64,000 bases of DNA from Aphelenchoides besseyi (Eukaryota; Nematoda; Chromadorea; Rhabditida; Aphelenchoididae), in contig JAMPIQ010000003.1 of assembly GCA_024699855.1 (NCBI GenBank), positions 2,790,001 to 2,854,000 on the forward strand, in the 5' to 3' direction. A program made the translations under genes and the position numbers. The first letter of the stretch is position 1. Each line of letters starts with the position of its first letter. Below the pieces are notes generated by a model. The model was given only the letters and a program-made list of their open reading frames with translations. It ran no database searches and was not told the origin of the DNA. This document shows, piece after piece, positions 36,001 through 48,663 of this stretch.

Positions 36001-38013
36001 ACGGTCCTGCATTCATTACTCTTCACTATTTCGCTTATTCGGCTGATGTCATCGATCAAGCACATCGACGTCTGACACCCGGTCTTGAAAGCGCAGCAAT
36101 CGGAACGATGAGTTGGATTCAAGAGTGTCTCAACTGTTTGTCTGATCGACAGCTTATGGATAATCTCAAAGAGGTCGTGGACAAGATATTGTTTCCAGCA
36201 GTGCGTCTAATGTGCTCAACCAACGTCCAATTCTCAAGTGATCGTATTCGCCGACTTTTTGTCTGCAAAACGATTCGTTTTATACATCTGCTTGGTTGTC
36301 GCTTGGGTCCCGATAATGTTCAACGACACCTGAGCGCTGTAATCTTGCGTATTTTCTGTACCTTCAACGTTCTTTACGACTTGAAAGAAACGACAAATGG
36401 ACAAACAGGAAATGTGAAACTAGCCGAGAACCCACCGAAACAAGTGAGTTTTGAAGCTGCTCGTGAAATTCGAATTAACTTTCAGTTAGTGACGACATTC
36501 ACATCCGCATTTGCAAAGCTTCTACTTCACAATTTCTCGTGTATTTGTACTCGACAGTACATTTTAAATGCACTACCGAACACAGCACTCATCGCCCAAA
36601 TTGCTGCCAACGAAAAAACGACTCCGGTGCCCAGTGCAACAATCCCGATTGCTGGTCGTGGAGAAATTAGCAAAAGTTCTTCTGACGTCTTGTCGAGTGT
36701 TATCGGTTCGAATGTCGACGCAGTACTTTCAGTTTCTCCATCTTCCACTACCTCGTTCGTTGCTTCAATCAGCGGGAATCGATTGTCGTCATTTCAAGTC
36801 GGCAGTGAACCTGCGAATTTAATCGACTCATCGACTCAAGAGCATTTGGCTTCGGGATTTGATCCGAATTCGAATTTGACTTTAAAGTGCGTTTTTGAAT
36901 CAGCGATTTTTATTTTCGTTTAGTCGTAAGATGAGTGAGGATAGTGTAATGCATTTGGCAAACAGTTGGGTCGATCGTTTTCGTGCTGTACTTTCGGCGA
37001 CCAGCGATTCGTTCGGTTTTGATCAGATTTCTTTGGTCAATTATACGGGACACACCGGTGCAATCCGTCGGATCTGTGCGCTGGACAACGAGAATTCGTT
37101 CATAACCGGTTCGTCCGATAAGACTGTTCGTTTATGGTCAATCAAAACAACGGAAGAAACATCGAATTGTCAATGGACTTACAAGGGGCACAGCAAACCA
37201 ATCAGTGATTTGGTTTATTTACCGGCAATTTCGATTATCGCATCGGCAGATACGCAGATTCATATCTGGGATCCGTTTCGTGGTTCGGCAATTCATCAGT
37301 TGGAATGGCCGGTAGCGGTGGGAAATGATCATACGATTGTGTCGGTGAATCGAATCAATCATCGTCTTTTGGCTCTTGGAGCGAATTCGGAAAACGTTAT
37401 TCGGTAGGTGCCAATCTCTTATACTCCAATGTTTCTGCTTCAGAACTTTGGATGTTCGAACCGGTTGGTGGGCACATCATTTTTGTGTTTCGAGTGCTAA
37501 TCCAAGCCCATCAAACGGGGTTCGTGCGATGAGTGTTTCTCCAACTTCAAAGAAGATTGTGGTGGCACTAAACAATGGATCGACGGCGTTGATTGATACA
37601 CGAATTGGAAAAGTTTTGGGTATTTCGATTATTCAACACGTTGATACATCTCAGGTAATTCGATTGCTTTGTTCGTACACATTTTTGTTTTTTAGTTGGT
37701 TTGGCTTGATGACGACCACTTTGTTAGTGTGCACACCGATCATGCTGCAAGTGTTTGGCAGACGAATCCACGACTTAAAATGGATAGAAAGTTGACTGAA
37801 ACCGCAAATCTGGTTGCTCGTTGTACCAATGATCAGTTTCTAACACTGCAATCATCAAACAAACTACGCTTCTATCGTAACGGTGATTGTCACAATGAAA
37901 TCCGACTTCGCTCCGAATTCATTCCCGGGTCGATTACGGCAATCGAAGCGCTGCCGTTGAATCGTATGCTACTTATCGGGGCTAGTAGTGGAGCCCTGCG
38001 TTTAGCCTGTTGA
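33086..38013 (+). CDS. wdr81: WDR81, BEACH-WD40 endosomal regulator
   Basis: WDR81 works with WDR91 on early endosomes to restrain PI3-kinase activity and also acts in aggregate clearance; the worm ortholog is called sorf-2. Exons begin 33086-33121, 33163-33278 and 33322-33650, and short introns follow to the stop at 38011-38013. BEACH region (about 33950-34600): [54 protein letters not shown], and [27 protein letters not shown]. The middle half is helical (LMTFLPLVVEAVL, ESILWLTKRYGP, TNISFIYGPAF). C-terminal WD40 repeats start at 37040 (GHTGAIRRICAL, GSSDKTVRLWS, HIWDPFRGSA) and end LLIGASSGALRLAC. These match the human protein in order. All catalytic-free domains look intact. Confidence 0.95.
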
Positions 38014-38526
38014 ACACTCCAAACGGTTACAATCATATCATCAACTTTACGTGCGTGTCAAAATAACTTATTTCCTAATGTTCATATCAACTTGTCATGA
38101 AAAATAAATGATTAGCATGTTGTTCAGAAACAGGCGTTTTTGTAGCATTGAAAGAAATCGATAGACTTCGAATTTGTTGCAACACTCGAAACCTGTTTAT
38201 CGTTGAGTTTACGCGCCAATTCAGTTCACAAAATTCGATCTGTCGTATTGAAACCTTCGGATTCTAAGCTCCGTTAAATGATATTGACGTTTAGTTCGGG
38301 GTGTTCAATTCGGTTTAGAAAAATGATTCAAAAATTAGTGTTCAGTCGTCCTTCGATTATGTGCCTCGGAATGGCCAGTAAATTTGGATGATTTGCAACG
38401 TAAATGTCGAAAAGTAGGCTGCAAAATTTGCGTTTGACTGTTTTCGTATCGTTTTGTGTTTGAACAAACTTATTCGGAGGTTTCTTCTTCTGACAATTTA
38501 GGTTCTTTCGCATTGTCTCTTGACCC
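38014..38526. other. Intergenic region
   Basis: AATAAA near 38103 ends the WDR81 gene. The rest is the probable promoter of the HORMA gene; nothing else is seen. Confidence 0.4.
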
Positions 38527-40074
38527 ATGGAGACCACAACAACATTCCAACTACTGAGCGAAACCCAAGTGCCGGACGATGATCTGATGATGGTAATTGC
38601 ACTGTGGTTATTGGAAAACGTTGTCTTTTAGCAGTGGAAACGGTTCTTCAAAGCGACCGATCAGTTCGACGAGAACCGACGACGATACGCACTGGGAAAA
38701 CTGTGCATTTGGGTTCTGGTTAACTACCTATACGAGCGTAGTGGTTTGTATCCGACGGAAATCTTTCGAAAACGATCCTACTGCGGTGAGTAGATGGTGG
38801 CAGATGGAGATCATTGGACGTGTGTTCAGGTCTACATTTTGTGGTGTTGAATCGCAAAACTCAGGTCGGCGAACGTTTGGACAACGTGATGAAACAGATC
38901 TCTAAATTCATCGAATCGTCCGTGGTATGGAAAGTGAATCCACGAAATGAATTTTGAAATTTTAGTTGCGTTCAGTTCGCTTTCAAATCTCACCGTTGGA
39001 GGACTCTCATGTACGTTCAATACCACAACTATTGGTTGACTATGAGTTTATAGGTTGTGATGGAAGAGATGCAATTTCAATTTCGTTACGGACATCCGTT
39101 TGAAGCGGAATTCTTGTGAGTTCCCAGTATATTGTCCGTTGAAATGGTTGTTTTGCAGTTTCGGAAACGCTCAAAACATAACCGTTGAATTCGCGGACAA
39201 TTCGTTCGAGTCGTTCATCCAATCATTTCAACATATGATGCGAAAAATTCAGGAATTCTGTAGCAAACTTCAACCACTTCCTGAGATTTTCGAGAAACGT
39301 TTTCGTGCATCTTTTCGAGCTCCAAGTTTGTTTCAATCGTTTACTGAACATCTCAACGAGTTTCTTTAGTTCCGCAAACTGTTGGTGCGGGACCGTTTGC
39401 TGATAATGCGGTTCAATACACTTATGCTAACGACATGATCTTACTTCACGTTGGCAAAGCGTCAATCGATGATGTGGCGTGAGTTCGTTATGCGATTTAA
39501 ATCCTATTGGTCAGTTTGTTTAGGGTCGTTGCTGTGTTGCACACTCGTTTCGCAAGCCAAGATGATATTGATCTTGAACAATTTGAACGTGCGAGTCGTA
39601 GTCAAAAGAGCAGTAAGACGCCGCCAAATCAACCGGATAATGGAGCTGGCGATGGGCCGCAAGATGACTATCCAGATGATCAGCCCAATGGTGGAGCCAA
39701 TGAACCAGACCATCAAACACCACGTGAAAATGGAGAGAATACTGACGAAGAAGACAACGGCAGAGTCTACGAATTCGAGTTGACACCAGAAATTGCACGT
39801 GACACTCAAGGTAGTCCAAAGCAGAGCATCGTTCTTACATCGCAATCCCACACGTTGCCCACTACTGATGATGCAAACAAGAGTGATGACGGCGATTTGT
39901 ATACGACTAGCGATGAGGTTTGTGAGACAAACATTTGACTGTTGAGAACGTTTTCAGGATTATGTTGTCGAAAGCAAACGAAAACGTTTCAACACGACGT
40001 CTATTCACTTGTCGGAAACTCGCAGCGTTCGAATTTCTCGTGGAAATCCTCACAACATGGATGAGAGTCATTAA
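38527..40074 (+). CDS. HORMA-domain protein, probable meiotic axis component
   Basis: Exons: 38527-38592, 38632-38785, 38830-38924, 38966-39010, 39054-39115, 39159-39325, 39370-39478, 39524-39917 and 39958-40074, all in frame, 402 residues. The N-terminal part fits a HORMA domain: YALGKLCIWVLVNYLYER, GLYPTEIFRKRSYCG, ERLDNVMKQISKFIES, LRSVRFQISPLEDS, VVMEEMQFQFRYG, and QPLPEIFEKRFRASF. Worm HORMA proteins HIM-3, HTP-1 and HTP-3 build the meiotic chromosome axis and bind closure motifs of partners. After the domain comes an acidic, Pro/Asn-rich linker (NQPDNGAGDGPQDDYP) and a basic C-terminus (ESKRKRFNTTSIHLSE) that could hold a closure motif; that is inference. MAD2 or REV7 is less likely because the protein is long. 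Confidence 0.75.
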
Positions 40075-40386
40075 ATTCCTTTTCTTTTCTTAAGATCTTT
40101 TTGTTCGTTTAATTCCAATAGTTTCGTCTAGTATTTCATTCGCAAACCTTTCTTCTCCTTTTAAGATCTTAATAAAACGACTTCAATTTGCGAGAGAAAG
40201 AAGTTTAGTTTATCGAAATAAAGTCGGAGATCAACAACGAACCCAAAAACGAAATCACGTTTACACGTTTCAGAATAAACAAAATCGACTCGTGTTTTTG
40301 ATTCAATCAACACCCGAAAGAGGGTCATGTCAATGGAAATATTAAACAATTATGAAGAATTAGTGATTCCTCGCTCATTAGACTAC
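40075..40386. other. Convergent 3' flanks
   Basis: About 310 bases between the HORMA gene and the minus-strand SLC2 gene. AATAAA occurs near 40171 on the plus strand. No gene. Confidence 0.45.
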
Positions 40387-42169
40387 TTAAATCATCGCAT
40401 TGTTCTGTCCTTCTTCGCTATCCGATGAACTTCTCGAATCGTCGTTACTCGTGTGTTTGCGTCTGTAGCGAATGGCTCGAACAATCTCGTGGGTTTCTTT
40501 TCCCAAAGTCTCGGGCAAATACAAATAGATGATAACCAAGCTGATGATCGATGGAACCACGAGTAGAGGACCCATCACCAGTGCACCAAAACTCTGAAAT
40601 TTGCTTATTACACTCCACTTGAATGGCAACAGCTTACACTATAGAGGGAACTTGTTGCGAAATTTGTGATTGCAATGAGAACGTTGTTAATTCCGTAGCA
40701 TAGACAAAACAAAGTCGATCTATGACGTTGAGAGACTAATTCGGGTGCAACAAACCAGCTAAAGCTTTCAGATAATTTTGTCGCCATAAACTTGTATTAC
40801 CTGACTGGTCCAAGAACCATTCCGAATGTTATGGCATACAAAAATAGAGCACCCAGAGCAAAATACTTCAGCTTCCAGTGCAAATGGGAGATACCAGAGA
40901 ATACAATAAACAAAGTGAGAAAGAAGGTGGCTAGCGCTCCCGAGATTAAAACCAAATAGCGTCGGGGATATCGATCAATGAAAAGTGAACCAAACATACA
41001 CGCCAAAGTGAACGCAACCATCAGACCGGTGGATGAAAACTCGGCCAATTCACTAAATAAACCGAATAAGTTTATCTGTTCATCATACAAACCTTTCGAT
41101 TTCAATGTGTTCAAAGAAACGTGTAGATGATTGGAGAATTGGATAAAACGAAAGCGTAAGAACAAGAACGGCACACGCCAAGAAGACGGCGAATCGCAGG
41201 TGCCATGTCGACAGAACCTCTCGAATTGACGATCGTTTCTTATGTTCGTCCAAAGTTCCTTCTCTCATAAAGTCGTCGAGAATTCGATCGTTTTCTTTCT
41301 TGTCGCCTTGGAAGAAGCGAAGTGAAGCAAGAGCTTTGATTCGATTTCGTCTGCTGATCATCAAAAACTTCGGAGTCTCAGGCATAAAGAAGAGAAAGAA
41401 GACCGCAACAACACCGGGCAGAATCGAGAAGCCGAGAAGATTGCGCAGCGAATCGCCCAAAACCGATCGCATTCCAAGAACCATTCCCAGTAAACACATA
41501 AAACAATACCCTATTTCGCCCAGAAAACTGAAGGAGCCTCGGAATTGTACTGGGCTTGTCTCCTAAAAAAATGCGATTAAATCGATAGCTGTTTTTCTAA
41601 TATGAAACTTCGCGCAATGTCAATCGATCATTTGAGAAGTGGATAAACGTACTTGTAGATATAAAATAAGTGCCGCATCGCTAAGCGGAGACATCAGACC
41701 GGCTGATAGACGACCGAGCATCAGCAGTTCAGGTGAATGAATGAAGGTCGCCAAAAACTGAAGAGCAGAACCGGCGGTCATTATCGTCGTTGATACTAGA
41801 TAGGCAACTGGAACATTTGCAGTTATTTCCAACATTCGTTAATCAACTTACATTTTCGACCATACTTGTCGGTAATGAACGGTGCAATCATCGATCCCAG
41901 CACCTGGACCACAAACCAACAGTTGAGAATGGCCGAGTAAATGAGATCTTGAGTTGCGGTGTTGAAATCATAACCACGTCGATAATATGACTCATTGATG
42001 AAGGACCGTAACTCTCGAACGGCTGTGTTTACGGACGAGTTTGTGAAACCACTGAAAACAGCGACAATTAAGTTTACTACTCTGTTCGAACAAACCTTGG
42101 AAAGTTAGTGATTGATGTCAATACGAAACTGATAATAAAAAGTTTGATGAGATTCCACCGCGAAATCAT
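40387..42169 (-). CDS. SLC2/GLUT-family sugar transporter
   Basis: A 12-TM major facilitator for hexoses or related polyols in the plasma membrane. It starts MISRWNLIKLFIISFVLTSI (ATG at 42169) and continues with NCWFVVQVLGSMIAPFITDKYGRK (the D-x-x-G-R-K loop between TM2 and TM3). GRLSAGLMSPLSDAALILYLQETSPVQFRGS and FFLFFMPETPKFLMISRR (PETP-type motif at the end of TM6) follow. The central cytoplasmic loop is charged (LRFFQGDKKENDRIL). The second half has GSLFIDRYPRRYLVLISG and FGMVLGPV, then FVAPELVSQRHRS, and ends with YLPETLGKETHE, the C-terminal PET motif, and an acidic Ser-rich tail. Substrate is not readable. The QLS motif of class I glucose carriers was not found. Confidence 0.88.
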
Positions 42170-43927
42170 TTTCGATTGGCGGTGAGTGTCGCGGAGATCT
42201 GCAAATACTTTAAAGTTTTGCAAAGTTGTAATTCACGCAATTGAGCAAAGAACACCGCGGAATTTCAAAATCGATTGACAGAATAGGCATCTGATGTTTA
42301 CTGATTCGTTCGATGAAATCGAACCGAAAGTTCAAAATACACACCAATTGAATGCAAACAAGAGGCTTCGTTGGCGTCGTACAACTTTACCGTAGGTATT
42401 CAATATACGAGTTGTCTTCAGCTCTCGTTCACTTCGATCGGTTGGCGAAATGGGCGGTCGAGATATTTGGTAACGATTATGAAGGAGATCAACGACGCCG
42501 TTGGCTATTTGATCTTTTGGGTACGAACGGAAATTGATGTCGCGCGAGTACGTGGGCGTCGAAATCAGATGAGAAGTTCCGCGCGTGACAAAACAATAGC
42601 GATCGAAGGGTTCGGAATCCCCCAAGTTTGTTCGTTGGAAGTTGTGGTTATCGATAGCGAACCAAATGGGCCGAATTGACTTTACGTTCTTACACACAAA
42701 CGTTTTATAACGCTACTGATTAGACGTGTGATTTTTACACAAATTCCTATTCCATTGAACGGCGTAAAGTCATTAGAAGTGAAGACCTCGATAAAAAGTT
42801 TGACGATCATCGTTGACGTCGATTACAAGCGGCGTTCCCATTCGACAAGACATGAAATCGAACAAAGAAGCGATCAGTTCGTTAATTCGAAGAACTGAAA
42901 GTTTGAACAAACATCGAGAAAAAGCTGTCGAATAGCCAGACGGCGAATACCAAAACAACAAAACCGCCAGACATCTCGATATTTTCGCTTCTCCTCACTT
43001 GTTCTTAGCGCGACCAAAAAGATTGTTTTGCATCACTATGACTTAATCAACATTTAAACTGCGTGAATCGGGAACCGCTCGTTTGATGGAATCTACGATA
43101 CGAACTATGAAATGGTCTCGTTCGTTGCACGAAATGAAACTTCACATCATTGAACTGCCGTTTGCACAAAGTCAAAATGACAAGTGGGTTCCACTTCTCG
43201 TTCGAAGTGAACAGGTGAACGGAAACGAGGACAATGTCAAATGGATTGGCCAACAAACAGCGAGGTACTTTGGGGCGCAAAAAAGTCCGAACTGCCCCGA
43301 AGAGTTTGGCCAAAAAACGAGAGTTTAACAAGCGGACGAACGGTCGCCATTGGCATTTTTTCTTAGGAGTCTAAAGATGATGAGAGAGAACGGGCAACAT
43401 GATAAGTATGAAGCCCCGGACGTGCGGGTCGGGGCAAAAAAACTTCCAACCCACCAGTTTAAACTTTTCGCAAACAAAATTTCATTAACCTTTTTCTATA
43501 TTAAACTATGATAGATGTCAGGTACTGTAAACACGTCTGATATTCAGCGAGTTAACCAATCAAGTCGGTAGCCGAAAGAACGTTTTGTTTGTCGCCGAAC
43601 TCTTCTTGTGAACCGGAAGCCGCGAACGGAACTACTTGCTCATTGACTATTTGGCCGTTTTACTTTGGCACGAAGCACGTGCTCACCGCGTTTTGACGTG
43701 AGCTCCGCAATGCTACGAATGCGGACAGACGACAGTTGTTTTCTACGTTTCGTAACTCGTGATCGATAACGTTGGATGTTCCGGGTAGGCGGTGTAAAAG
43801 AATCGAAATGTCGTTGACAGTGTAATCTACGAACGATTGTGGTCAATAGAAAGCCAAATTGGGACGAGATTCAATTACTGGAAAGTAAATGATCAATGTT
43901 CAAAAATGGACGTTCTGAGAACTATCG
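42170..43927. other. Long spacer with no supported gene
   Basis: About 1.75 kb upstream of the SLC2 gene. Opposed open frames overlap at 42330-42700 and 43050-43330, but none shows splice sites or a family motif. A GC-rich palindromic stretch at 43415-43433 (CCCGGACGTGCGGGTCGGGG) stands out but is not interpretable. Confidence 0.35.
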
Positions 43928-45243
43928 TTGAAAAATAAACAAAAATTTGGAAGCGGAACCTCGAAGGAAACTCGTTCAAAGTTCACAAGTTTTAAGTACG
44001 TTAAAACGCCGTCAATCGATCATTTCAATCGTGGTTACGATGCAGAAAACGATAAGGTCAAACCAGGTCTTATGCTGTCGATTAAACCGCATACCAATTT
44101 CTTGGTTGACTTTCGAGTTTTACCCGATACGATTAAACTGCTGCGAGAACCGTAAGTTACCCGGAGATTTTCATGGACGTGCTTATTAGCACTTCGCTAG
44201 AAACCGACGACGAAAAGGTCAAAGTGCGTGACTACTCGAAAGAAGAGCAGAGATCTCAACACGAGCTGTTAAGTAGTGACCATAAAAACCATGATGAAGC
44301 ACAGAACACGTGAACCTTTTTCTCACATGAATTTCCGTTTAGTTTGTCGTGAATATAACTCGTACGATTAATTTGGAATTCAAATTCGATTTGGCTCTTC
44401 TCTTGTGGAACATCAAGGAAAACGACCGTTAAGAAGCGGAATGTAAATCCAGAGTGAATGTCATTTCCGCATTTATGATCTCAAAAGCAAACCCTTAAAT
44501 TTAATGGCTTTTCCATTGTGAGCAGTCTATTAAGAATACGAGTCCATGTTTAAATCCAATTGAGCTCTCACTTATAACTTGGTTCTGAAGTTGAAAGACG
44601 AGAGCGTGCTGCGAAAATGTCACAATAGAAATTTTGATGATTTTTGTGTCATGTAAGTTCAATTGACGTTCAAATGTGCCTAAGAACATTTGCATTGAGT
44701 GCATAGAAATACGAACAAAAGACGTAATGAGTACGTATTCGGTTGCCAAGGCAAAGATCCCAGAAATATAACTCTATCAATTGCCATCCATAGTCGAAAG
44801 ATACACTCGAAATCATTTTTGTCAATGGAGTTAAACGTTTTCAGTTTAACGTCGAGAAGTGATCCAACCGGGATTCCAATTCAAAGATTAAGGTAGGTGC
44901 AATGTCTTAGAGGTTATCGTGTAGTGGTCACACAATCTCAGATGTTATTTTTGGACCCTCACTAACGGTCGTAGTTTGATCTCAGTGAACTGGGCGCATC
45001 TCAAACGTTTTTTGCAGGTTGAAGTGATTTCTTTTGCTGCTAATCGGGTGTTGTTTGTAAACAGAACGTTTACGGTTCGATCTGATTACATTTTTATGAG
45101 TCAAAAAGCATGGAAATGTAAATTTTCATGTTTACAGTTGAATCATCGTGTTCGAATCAGTGTTTATTGGGCGAATTGTGTTCGGGTTAATCCGCTTACT
45201 CGTCATGTTTCAATTTTTAGCAGCAGTTCTGAGTTAAAAGCAT
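43928..45243 (+). CDS. Possible gene with an MSP/ASH-like beta domain, weak model
   Basis: Three coding-looking blocks: 43940-44153 (TPSIDHFNRGYDAEN, VKPGLMLSIKPHTNFLVDF, then a CGTAAGTT donor), about 44173-44310 (MDVLISTSLETDDEKVKV, KEEQRSQHELL) and about 45019-45243 (VEVISFAANRVLFVNR, then LNHRVRISVYWANCVRVN to a stop). The first block resembles the beta-sandwich pattern of ASH/MSP-type domains found in cilia-associated proteins (a PG then alternating hydrophobics before F-x-V). I could not build a continuous frame, the start is unknown, and it may be a decaying gene. Confidence 0.25.
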
Positions 45244-45487
45244 GAAAACCTTTCGCAGTTTCATGAAAACGACGCGAACTTCTTTAAATTAGCGTTTGAA
45301 ATTAAGGACTGCAACTCAAACATTTTCTTAAGAACTAGGAAATAAAAACGATTTTTGTTGATTTGAAGCAGCCCGTGGGTGTGGTGATAAGCAGGAAACC
45401 TTGTAGTCGATTTTCAGTGCTTTTCGTTTTTGCATTTCTGTTCAGAGAGTCAAAAGGATCAGAGAATGTCAACTGTTGAATTTCAGG

Positions 45488-46923
45488 ATGTACAACAACG
45501 AACCGCTGGCTTCGATGTCGCATGAGATTCCGATCGCCGAGCCGAACGAATCTTTTGCACCACCTCGCAGACTCCCGATTGCTCGTTATTGTCTTGATGC
45601 AGTCCTTGTATTCACCATGGGTTCGTTCATTTTCTGTACAGGTTTTCTATTTGGATGTTTAGGTATTGGATTAGAACTCTTCTGTCGAATCTACGGTCCA
45701 TTTAAACGTAAGTTCTCGAGCAGAAATATAGTCCTTCAACGGGAACTTTTGAAGGTGGTTTCTTTTGCGACGATGAGTCCATTCGTTATCCCTATCTGCC
45801 GCAAAGCGTTACGTTGTTCGCACTTCTCAATTACTGCTTTCTCACAAACTGTTTGATCGTAAGTCACGAACTTTTGTTTTCGCAAAAAACTGTTTTGCTG
45901 CCTTTTGTTATCAGTTCGATAAGATTTTTATTATGAGATGTAAACTCGTGAAAAAATACACAATCAATAAAAGAAAACAGTTCGAAACTACAAATCCAAT
46001 TTCTGTTTTTAGATTCTTTCCACCGAAATTCATCGTCTTCGTAGATCAGAAACCGTAAACGAACATTACAGCAATCTGGAGCACGGTCGAACCTTCGCTG
46101 GACGACTTATTGTTCGGTTTGCAATCTTTTTTGGTGTGTAAAAGCTCAGTTAAACAACTTTAACGAACTCCCTTTTTGAGGCTATGCTATGATGAGTATG
46201 CTGATTGTACTCACTTTGACGACCGCTGCTAAATATCCCGTCGGACGATTGCGACCGTAGGTTTGACATTCACTAGTAAGTGCTAATTTTCCTTGTAGAC
46301 ATTTCATGGACGTTTGTCGTCCCAATATTGGATACGATTTCTGCAACACGACCACTTACATTCCGGCTAGCGCTTACAATTGCACGGGAACGAACAAAGC
46401 AGCGATTCTGGAAGGTAATTTAGCACATCGATTGACCCGAATTCTTGCACTCTTTGCAGCACGATTGTCGTTTTTTAGTGGACACGCGAGTTTGTCGGCC
46501 GCTGCCGCAACATTTGCTGTGTTTTATATGCAAGATCGACTTGCTGGTCAAATCAAATCTCGCGTCCTGGTACCGTGTGCGCAAACGCTCGTTTACATCG
46601 TTGCTTTATGGATCGGATACACTCGGATTTATGACGACTGGTAAATAGAGACAGTGAACAAGAATCTTCATGCAATGTTTAGGCATCACTGGTCGGACGT
46701 TTTTTTGGGTTGTGTAGTTGGAACGACGATTACGACAATTTTGTGTAAATACGTTGCCGGCTTAATACCAAACGTCTACACGATCAACGGGAACGAGAAA
46801 ACGCATCTCTTATCGCATCATCCTGATACCGGTGGACGTAGTTTTCTTTGCAATTTTTGTCGTCAACGACCGGCAAGTGATCTCAATCAATCGAACGGTC
46901 TACCGAATGAGTCTCTTGCTTGA
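45488..46923 (+). CDS. Phospholipid phosphatase (PAP2/LPP family)
   Basis: An integral membrane enzyme that dephosphorylates phosphatidate, lysophosphatidate or sphingosine-1-phosphate at the outer face of the plasma membrane. Exons 45488-45707, 45755-45858, 46013-46133, 46181-46256, 46299-46640 and 46683-46923 give 367 residues. Landmarks: RGFFCDDESIRYPY, the C1 motif KYPVGRLRPHFMDVC, C2 FFSGHASLSAA, and C3 TRIYDDWHHWSDVFLG with the catalytic His and Asp present. The first residue of C3 is Thr where Ser is usual. NCTGTN is a glycosylation site between C1 and C2. Six membrane segments are visible. The ATG lies two bases after a TTTCAG acceptor (45482-45486), so the transcript may be trans-spliced. 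The first-domain Asn/Pro-rich N-terminus is cytosolic. Confidence 0.95.
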
Positions 46924-47052
46924 AAAAGCTTCGTATTCTTCAAAACGGTTTCGTATTTCGATCTCACACTTCCAGTTACTCTCTGCTAACTCTTTTGTTT
47001 TCACTAGTTTGCTAATTAATCATCATGATTAAACTTATTTATTAAACAGCAA

Positions 47053-48663
47053 TTAGACTTTTAACGTTTTGGACGGCATTCGAATGAGGTGCTTTTGAAC
47101 ATGAGGCAACAGACGTTCTTTCGTGCCGAATCCTTGATCGCAGTAAACACAATGATAATGCAGACGTTTCTTCAGCTTACAAAACGGTCGAACACACTCA
47201 TCACCATCGTCTTTCGATTTCGTTCGCAGTGTTGGTGTTGCCGACTGTGCGGTCGAGATCGGATGGTGAGTAGTGAATTTGGTGTGTGATCTGAAAATGA
47301 AATTAGAAGCATGTGGTTAATTTTGCAATCTTTTTGTCCGCCAATTTTCTCATCAAATTTTGTTTCCAGATGTCTTTCAATTCGAAAACTTTTCGTTCGA
47401 CGTTGTCGTTTTAAATATCGGAAATTCCGGTGCTCTTCGCTTCTCCTTCCCATTCAATGGCTTCGACGGTTGTCGGGACAACGCAAAGAAACGAACCGGA
47501 AGAGCTGATTTAACCGTTTCAGTCTTTCCAAACACAATGCCCGAAGCGAATAATTGATGTCGCCGAGGCTTTCTGTTCAACTCGCCTTTTATGTGATGTT
47601 GAGTGGGGTTGTGAGGACGAGGTTTTGCTCAACGAGTTCGAAGCAGAAGGCTGAAGAAAGAGATTCGGATCCATTGCAGTTGAGAACATTTTGGAATAAC
47701 TGAAAAAGTTGAAGTCTTCAAATGGCAAATTGACCGCAAATACGAGAATCAGTTTACGTTTTAGTGTTGTGGCAATGGCTCGATGAAATTTGAGCCGCGC
47801 GAAAAAGATGGGAATTTCAAAACAGTGAGACTTTCCGGAATGAAATGTCAAAACACCCAATATGGTGTTTGGAAACTTACAAATCATAGAAACTTTGATC
47901 GAATGGTGTGTTCATTTTCCAACAGGAAACAAAATCGGTGAACTGATACCCGTTCTAAAACAACCTATTTGGTATTGTAGATCTTAAAACTTACAGAAGA
48001 ATTTGGATGATCGGAAAGAAGGTAATCGACTGAGAAGTTCTTCGGTTTTTTGCTCCTTGTAATTTCTCCAACCGAATTTGTGGACCTGTCGGATTCGTGA
48101 TCGCTTTCATTCGACGTCGTTGGAGTGATCAGATTGTTTGCCGAGTCGGTTGTTCGATTGCTGTTGCGATCTTCCACTTTGTTCGACCACAGACGACGGC
48201 AGATTCGGTCCAACCGATCGTTTCCATTTTGCATCATGGGGTTCAAGACGCCAAGTTCTGGAAGAAAGGCGGAATGATGCACCGAAGGGCGACGAATTTG
48301 AAAGCCAAATGAGTAGCGGAAAGCAAAAACCCGAATGAAAATGGGTGGAAAAATGTGTGCCGGAAAGAAGTCGAGAGTCTCGTCCTCCGGCAGGAACGTT
48401 GCGAGACAAGTTCGACGGACCGCCTCTCGATTCTCGGTCTTCCACCACTCTTCCGATGGTTTCAAGCCTAAGGACAAAGTGGATGGGCGAGAAAGACAAA
48501 CGGTAGTGAAGAAAATTTCCAAAATTGGACAAATGCCGTCCGGTAGTGACTTGAGGAATTTGCGAATTTCGGCACCACTAAAATGGCCGGCGGATGTCCA
48601 CGCGGTTTTGAACTTACGACCATTCCTCGAAAATGAGCGGTCGGAGAGGAGACCGACAAACAA
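47053..48663 (-). CDS. Putative zinc-finger transcription factor with eh1-like motif
   Basis: The last exon (about 47290-47053) encodes a basic stretch and then [17 protein letters not shown] and [19 protein letters not shown]. These are two closely packed C2H2-type fingers: C-x4-C-x6-H-x-H running into C-x2-C-x12-H-x3-H. The arrangement recalls the Castor (CASZ) type, but I am not sure of it. Upstream an exon ending at 47995 reads [25 protein letters not shown] resembles the eh1 motif that recruits Groucho co-repressors. The region between (47350-47880) has Ser-rich coding-looking sequence ([17 protein letters not shown]) that I could not splice unambiguously. The N-terminal limit is unknown and may reach 49000. 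Confidence 0.4.

Noticed and set aside
42332..42697. 121-codon minus-strand frame upstream of the SLC2 gene
   Set aside because: A plus-strand frame of similar length overlaps it, and neither has hydrophobic, catalytic or splice features.
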